Assembly: GCA_005281725.1 (NCBI GenBank)
Contig: SSBO01000008.1
Location: 1,426,001 to 1,490,000 of the forward strand
DNA length: 64,000 nt
Direction: 5' to 3'
From: Wuchereria bancrofti
Taxonomy: Eukaryota; Nematoda; Chromadorea; Rhabditida; Onchocercidae
In this document: one piece after another, positions 59,963 through 64,000 of the stretch
How the letters are laid out: every line of letters starts with the position of its first letter
Numbering within the stretch: the first letter of the stretch is position 1
The notes under the pieces: model-generated
Database searches by the model: none
Seen by the model: the letters and a program-made list of their open reading frames with translations, nothing else
Told to the model about the DNA's origin: nothing
Program-made: the position numbers and the translations under genes

Positions 59963-62900
59963 TTAACAGCATTTGTTCACAATGACGAATTTTTTCACTT
60001 CCTTGACAAATTCTCTGAAATTAAAAAAAATAAAATCAAATCTCGAGTTAAATATAAACATTTCTTGGAAGCACGAATTATTCGTATCAATAGACTTAGC
60101 AAAAAGAAGTATAGGAACTGCAAAGCCATTTTGCAATTTTACTGTGACAGAACAAAAATTTTAAATTTGAGGTGGAAAACTATAGTGATAAGCACTTCAG
60201 TTTATCAAATTTCTCATTCCTATTGAAAACAACAGAAATAACCTATTATTTTTATGTTCTTCAGCGACTTTCCCTAATAAATCGTTGAAATTTCGCAGAG
60301 CAATACGCGTATTATCTTCCCTCCATGCTGGTGGGATCAATTTCATCAAAGCTCGACATTTTCGGATCATGGACTGATCAGATATTGTTGCACATTGTAA
60401 TGCGGGCATCACTCGGTTTACAATACCATCGAGAACCAACTCTCGCATTTTTTCCTCAGATAAAACGGCAGAGAGACAATTCAAACATCGAATTAGCTGT
60501 AACTTGGCAGCCATAAATAACAGAATGTTCCAGAAAAAGCAAGCATCCAACTTCATTTCTTTATTTCTTCCTAGGATGTCAGAATAAAACTGACAATTAA
60601 GCACTTTTATAAACGTTGTCTTTTCATAACATATAAATCTTTTATAACAATAGCAGACTGTTTCCGCCACCAGCAAAAAACGAACCTTAACGGAAGTCCA
60701 AGTTTGTCGATCCAAGAATGCCTTACAGCCCGTAGCAGGATTCTCAACAGCTCTGTAAAATATTTGAAAAAAATAAAAGACGTATTTAAAATAAAGTATT
60801 TAGAACTCAAATAATTAAATAATAGATTAATTAAGCAAAGACGCACTGTTTAGAATAAATGGGAACAAATAAATCTTCATCAATAGCATCCTGAGCTCGT
60901 AGACATATAGTCTGCAGAAGTTTTTGCACTGGCCGACTACTTGGCACTAGCGTTGGACATTCGTCAATCAATTGATCGAGCAAAAAACCTAAATTTCGAC
61001 ATTGCTGTTGCGATAGAGGGTCCCATCGCTCACGGATCAGATCTGAAAATAAGCAAGCCTAAATGCATCATTTCTGTAAGTACTTTTAAGGATTATCAAG
61101 AAATAATCAATCATATACTTCTTAGAAATTTTAATAAAGTAGCATTCATAAATCCTTAATGTGTAATTAAACTGACAGTCTTTTTCTCTCCCTAAAGGTA
61201 AAGATATGCACTTCCATTTATGCACACGCACTTACGTTTTCTGGAAAGCTTATCAGGTAGAATTTATTCAAACATTAATGAAAGTGTTTTCAATCCGGAT
61301 TTTAACGACTGTCAGTTTAAAAGTGAACAAAGAGAATGTTTACACATGTTAAAGCAAAACGTCGTTTGAAATTTAAATCCATATTAAAAATATATTCTTC
61401 AACTAAAATTTACGAAAGACTCAGTCTATTAACAATAAATGTCATTCAATATAAACAACACCTGTAATTTTCCATAAAACAACTTTCTCAATACAGAGAG
61501 GTATAAGTGAAACAAGGATAGGGTGTTCAACGTTAATATTCGAGCTTGCTGCAGCACATCCTATCAAATTTTCGTACCAACGCATTGAATTCACTGGACA
61601 ATTGTCATTCTATAAAGAGAAAATTTGCAGTGCCGAGGTAGAAAATGATAAATTTAACTGAGAACATAAATGTACCAGAAACAATAAATATATAATGGTA
61701 CAACTACACATATGTGCATGCAATATTCTACATTAAGGATTATATAAGCAATGTGGCAACAGAAAGTTTGAAGAAAATGAAACTGGAATGCCTTGTAAGG
61801 AAAACAACAGAAGTATCATTAGCAACCGATCATTGCTAAAGTAGTATCATTGCTAAAGTCCTGCTAAAGTAAAAAATCTGAAAACTCAAAAAATACCTCA
61901 AGCGGTCCCCAGTCGAGTAGTTCCAAGCGAATAAATAATGAGATAAGCTTTGGAATGCATAGATGAACATAAGCGTTGATGAAGGACTCCTCATCATGTG
62001 CTAGCCAGTCAACAAATCTTGATAGAATTCGATCAATACGACAAAAATCATCAAGTGCATCAACGAATACGACATTTGCCGCTGCACGAATTTCATCTGT
62101 AAAACGAATATTTTTACTAATTTCAGCGCTTCTTGAGGAATTTCTTTTCTTTTAAATGTACCAAATACATCATAATACACACCGATTGATTGTTGGCGAG
62201 CTACAATCTCACTATTTGTTTCTTCATCATCTGTACTTAAGCCTTCTTCATGTGAAACACCTTCTAAAGTGTTTTCACGCAAACGACGACGGCGTGACCT
62301 GAAAAAAAAAAGAAGTTTAGCTATCTTCATTCGTTATTGACTGCAAACGTTATGAATTCTACCTTCTTGCTTCTCGTTCCGCTGCTCTTTGAGTGACTTC
62401 AGGGGCTCGTTGATGCAGTGGTCGACCAGCTGCAGCTGCTGAGCATTCATCATACATATCGTGCACATCGTTTCTTCGTCGTGTTCGAAGTCTTCGAGCA
62501 CGGCCATCTAGAATTTCTGCCATTCGACTTTCCAAATCCTTAACTTCGCTTATCTGAAGTACAAGGAAGACAGATAAGCTTTATCCATTTAAAATTTAAT
62601 ACTCTTATATACTTATCAAACAGTTGCTCTGAAAAGAAATCATTTCGAAGGCATTTACTTTTTCTGACAAACATTCCAACAGATCTCTCGCGTATGCTCG
62701 GATATCCTGATAAACTTGGAAACGTTCTCTGATCCGCGGTTCTTCCATCTCAAGCTTGCTAATCATTTCCTTATTTTCTTGAATTTGCGCGACTGTCCTT
62801 TCAAACTCCGCTTCACGAGCATTTACGGATTCCTTGCCATCATTCTTGCTGCAATATTCTAGTCTTAGGCGTTATCGAGAATATCAGTGGTAAGATCCAC

Positions 62901-64000
62901 CAGTAAACCAGGATTTGAAAATGACTTGAACTTAAAACATAGTAAATATACCGCTGCTGTAATTTTGAAAGAATTTCTTTTAACGATACAGCTACCGTTT
63001 TGCCAGATACTCGTCCAGCTGAAACAGAACTGGTCGAAATGAATTATAAAGAATCAGGAAGCACCTAATAAAAATTAAATCTTGTCTCACGAAATAAGAC
63101 AATAGAAGAATTGTTACAGAATCAGTCAAAAATGTTGATGATGTATACCAACTCTGTGATAGTGAAAGCATATCAGATTCAGAAAAATCTATATCCATTT
63201 CCATCGGCAACTGCTCACGATTTTCGGGTGGCAATTCCATACTACTTCTTATGGCTTTCATCACTGCTTCCATTTTTGCACGTTCACGTTCCAACATTTC
63301 CACCTTTAATTTTATATAGATGATAAAATTTCTGATTCATGTTTGTGACAACTTTAGTAGCTTTCTACATCAGAAGTAGCGCATACATAGCGTCATAGAT
63401 GTTACCTTATGTGATGATACTCCTTTCTTCATCTGTTCTCTTTCCCATCGCGTTACTTCCTCATCCGATTGCTCATGACCATCATCACTATCTACAAAAT
63501 AATATTTAAACTAATAAAAAAAAAAAAAAACTAAAAAATAATGGAAACGATGAATAAAAAGTGAAGCTCATGTCACTGGAATAAAGCCATTTGATCAAAA
63601 TCGATATCACCCAAAACAAACACTTTAAATTACTACCTCCTCCTTCGTGAGCAAGAAAATCCATATGCTCATTCCGTCGTCTTTCATCATCATCGGCTGC
63701 CAAACTTTTTAACGAATAAAACCTGTAAAGAGTAAACTAATGATTCAATTCTATGATTTCAGAAAGTTTTTTTCTGGTTTAAATGAGTCGATAAAAATCA
63801 AGACGTCTCGTTAGTGCCTTCCTATCCGAATAAAATATGATTTCGTTCGATCTTCTTGAATTCTTCCAAAAATGGAAATAGCTTACCGATGATAATGGCT
63901 GCTCCAACAACAATGATAGGATTGTTTTTACATGAATCTTTAAAGGAATAACTGACCTTCCACCTTCTGGATCTTCATCACTCAAATCGTTTTCATCTTC
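59963..64000 (-). CDS. PAXBP1: PAXBP1/GCFC-domain protein (5' end outside the window)
   Basis: Nuclear GC-rich-sequence-binding-factor family protein; animal PAXBP1 links transcription factors to chromatin modifiers and relatives act in splicing. Minus-strand exons: 63957-64000 (partial), 63636-63722, 63406-63491, 63153-63303, 62952-63018, 62659-62848, 62363-62553, 62183-62298, 61897-62096, 61462-61609, 60847-61042, 60686-60752, 60243-60589 and 59963-60014. The 5' part is acidic and charged (EDENDLSDEDPEGGR; SDEEVTRWEREQMKKGV is the family motif), then coiled coil, FQVYQDIRAYARDLLECLSEK, RRxR-rich and LSTDDEETNSEI segments. The GCFC domain shows DALDDFCRIDRILSRFVDW, FINAYVHLCIPKLISLFIR and LLDWGPLE, later FLDRQTWTSVK. 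The last exon ending (REFVKEVKKFV) fits the family and phase; alternatives are read-through to a stop at 60197. From memory, ces-1 and a PAXBP1 homologue are neighbours in C. elegans. Confidence 0.88.

Noticed and set aside
60180..60219. Mini-exon after a 23-nt intron at the end of the PAXBP1-type gene
   Set aside because: An intron of 23 nt is below a workable size; the ending at 59963 fits phase and family better.

Overview
The window is nuclear DNA of a nematode, most likely a filarial or other spirurid worm. It is very AT-rich, genes are broken by many short introns with gt..ttttcag boundaries, several start codons sit just behind a lone tttcag (trans-splicing style), and the gene families are nematode-like: a cuticlin-type ZP protein, a pepsin-inhibitor-3 family protein and a small secreted Ly6-like protein. 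Species cannot be fixed from sequence alone. Exon models below were built by eye from splice sites, reading phase and protein-family similarity.

Left third (1-17400, plus strand). After about 4.4 kb of non-coding DNA comes a 15-exon gene for a FRMD3/FRMD5-type FERM protein with a C-terminal membrane segment (4479-11111; 648 residues, every junction in phase), then a ZDHHC1/11-type DHHC palmitoyltransferase (13332-16460).

Middle (17404-23895). A scrambled cluster of BEL/Pao-like LTR-retroelement pieces: two opposed LTRs, a decayed gag, three copies of a decayed envelope-like tail and no pol. A large inverted repeat of about 1.08 kb per arm surrounds the longest env ORF. A further 290-bp inverted repeat and a single ambiguous base (N at 23609) sit at the junction, so part of the layout may be an assembly fold-back. 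A 17-20 bp satellite follows at about 24.3 kb.

Right half. A pepsin-inhibitor-3 family gene (27899-28831, first exon not found), an 8-exon ZP-domain cuticlin-like gene (30623-36675) with an antisense LINE relic in its 3.3-kb intron and a duplicated splice donor, a convergent Scratch/Snail-type five-zinc-finger gene (38292-42590, minus), a long gene-poor stretch (42.6-49.8 kb), a Ly6-like secreted/GPI-type protein (49787-50515), an unrecognised spliced gene (51505-52324), a DNAJA2-type Hsp40 (53459-56871) and, on the minus strand, syntaxin-17 (58126-59534) just downstream of a PAXBP1/GCFC gene that runs off the window end (59963-64000). The last two share orientation and are only about 430 bp apart, which fits an operon-like pair.

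No RNA genes, CRISPR arrays or bacterial-type features were seen. The most notable points are the inverted retroelement palindrome, the tandem duplication that copied a splice donor in the ZP gene, the blocked exon junction in the Scratch gene, and the unrecognised gene at 51.5 kb.
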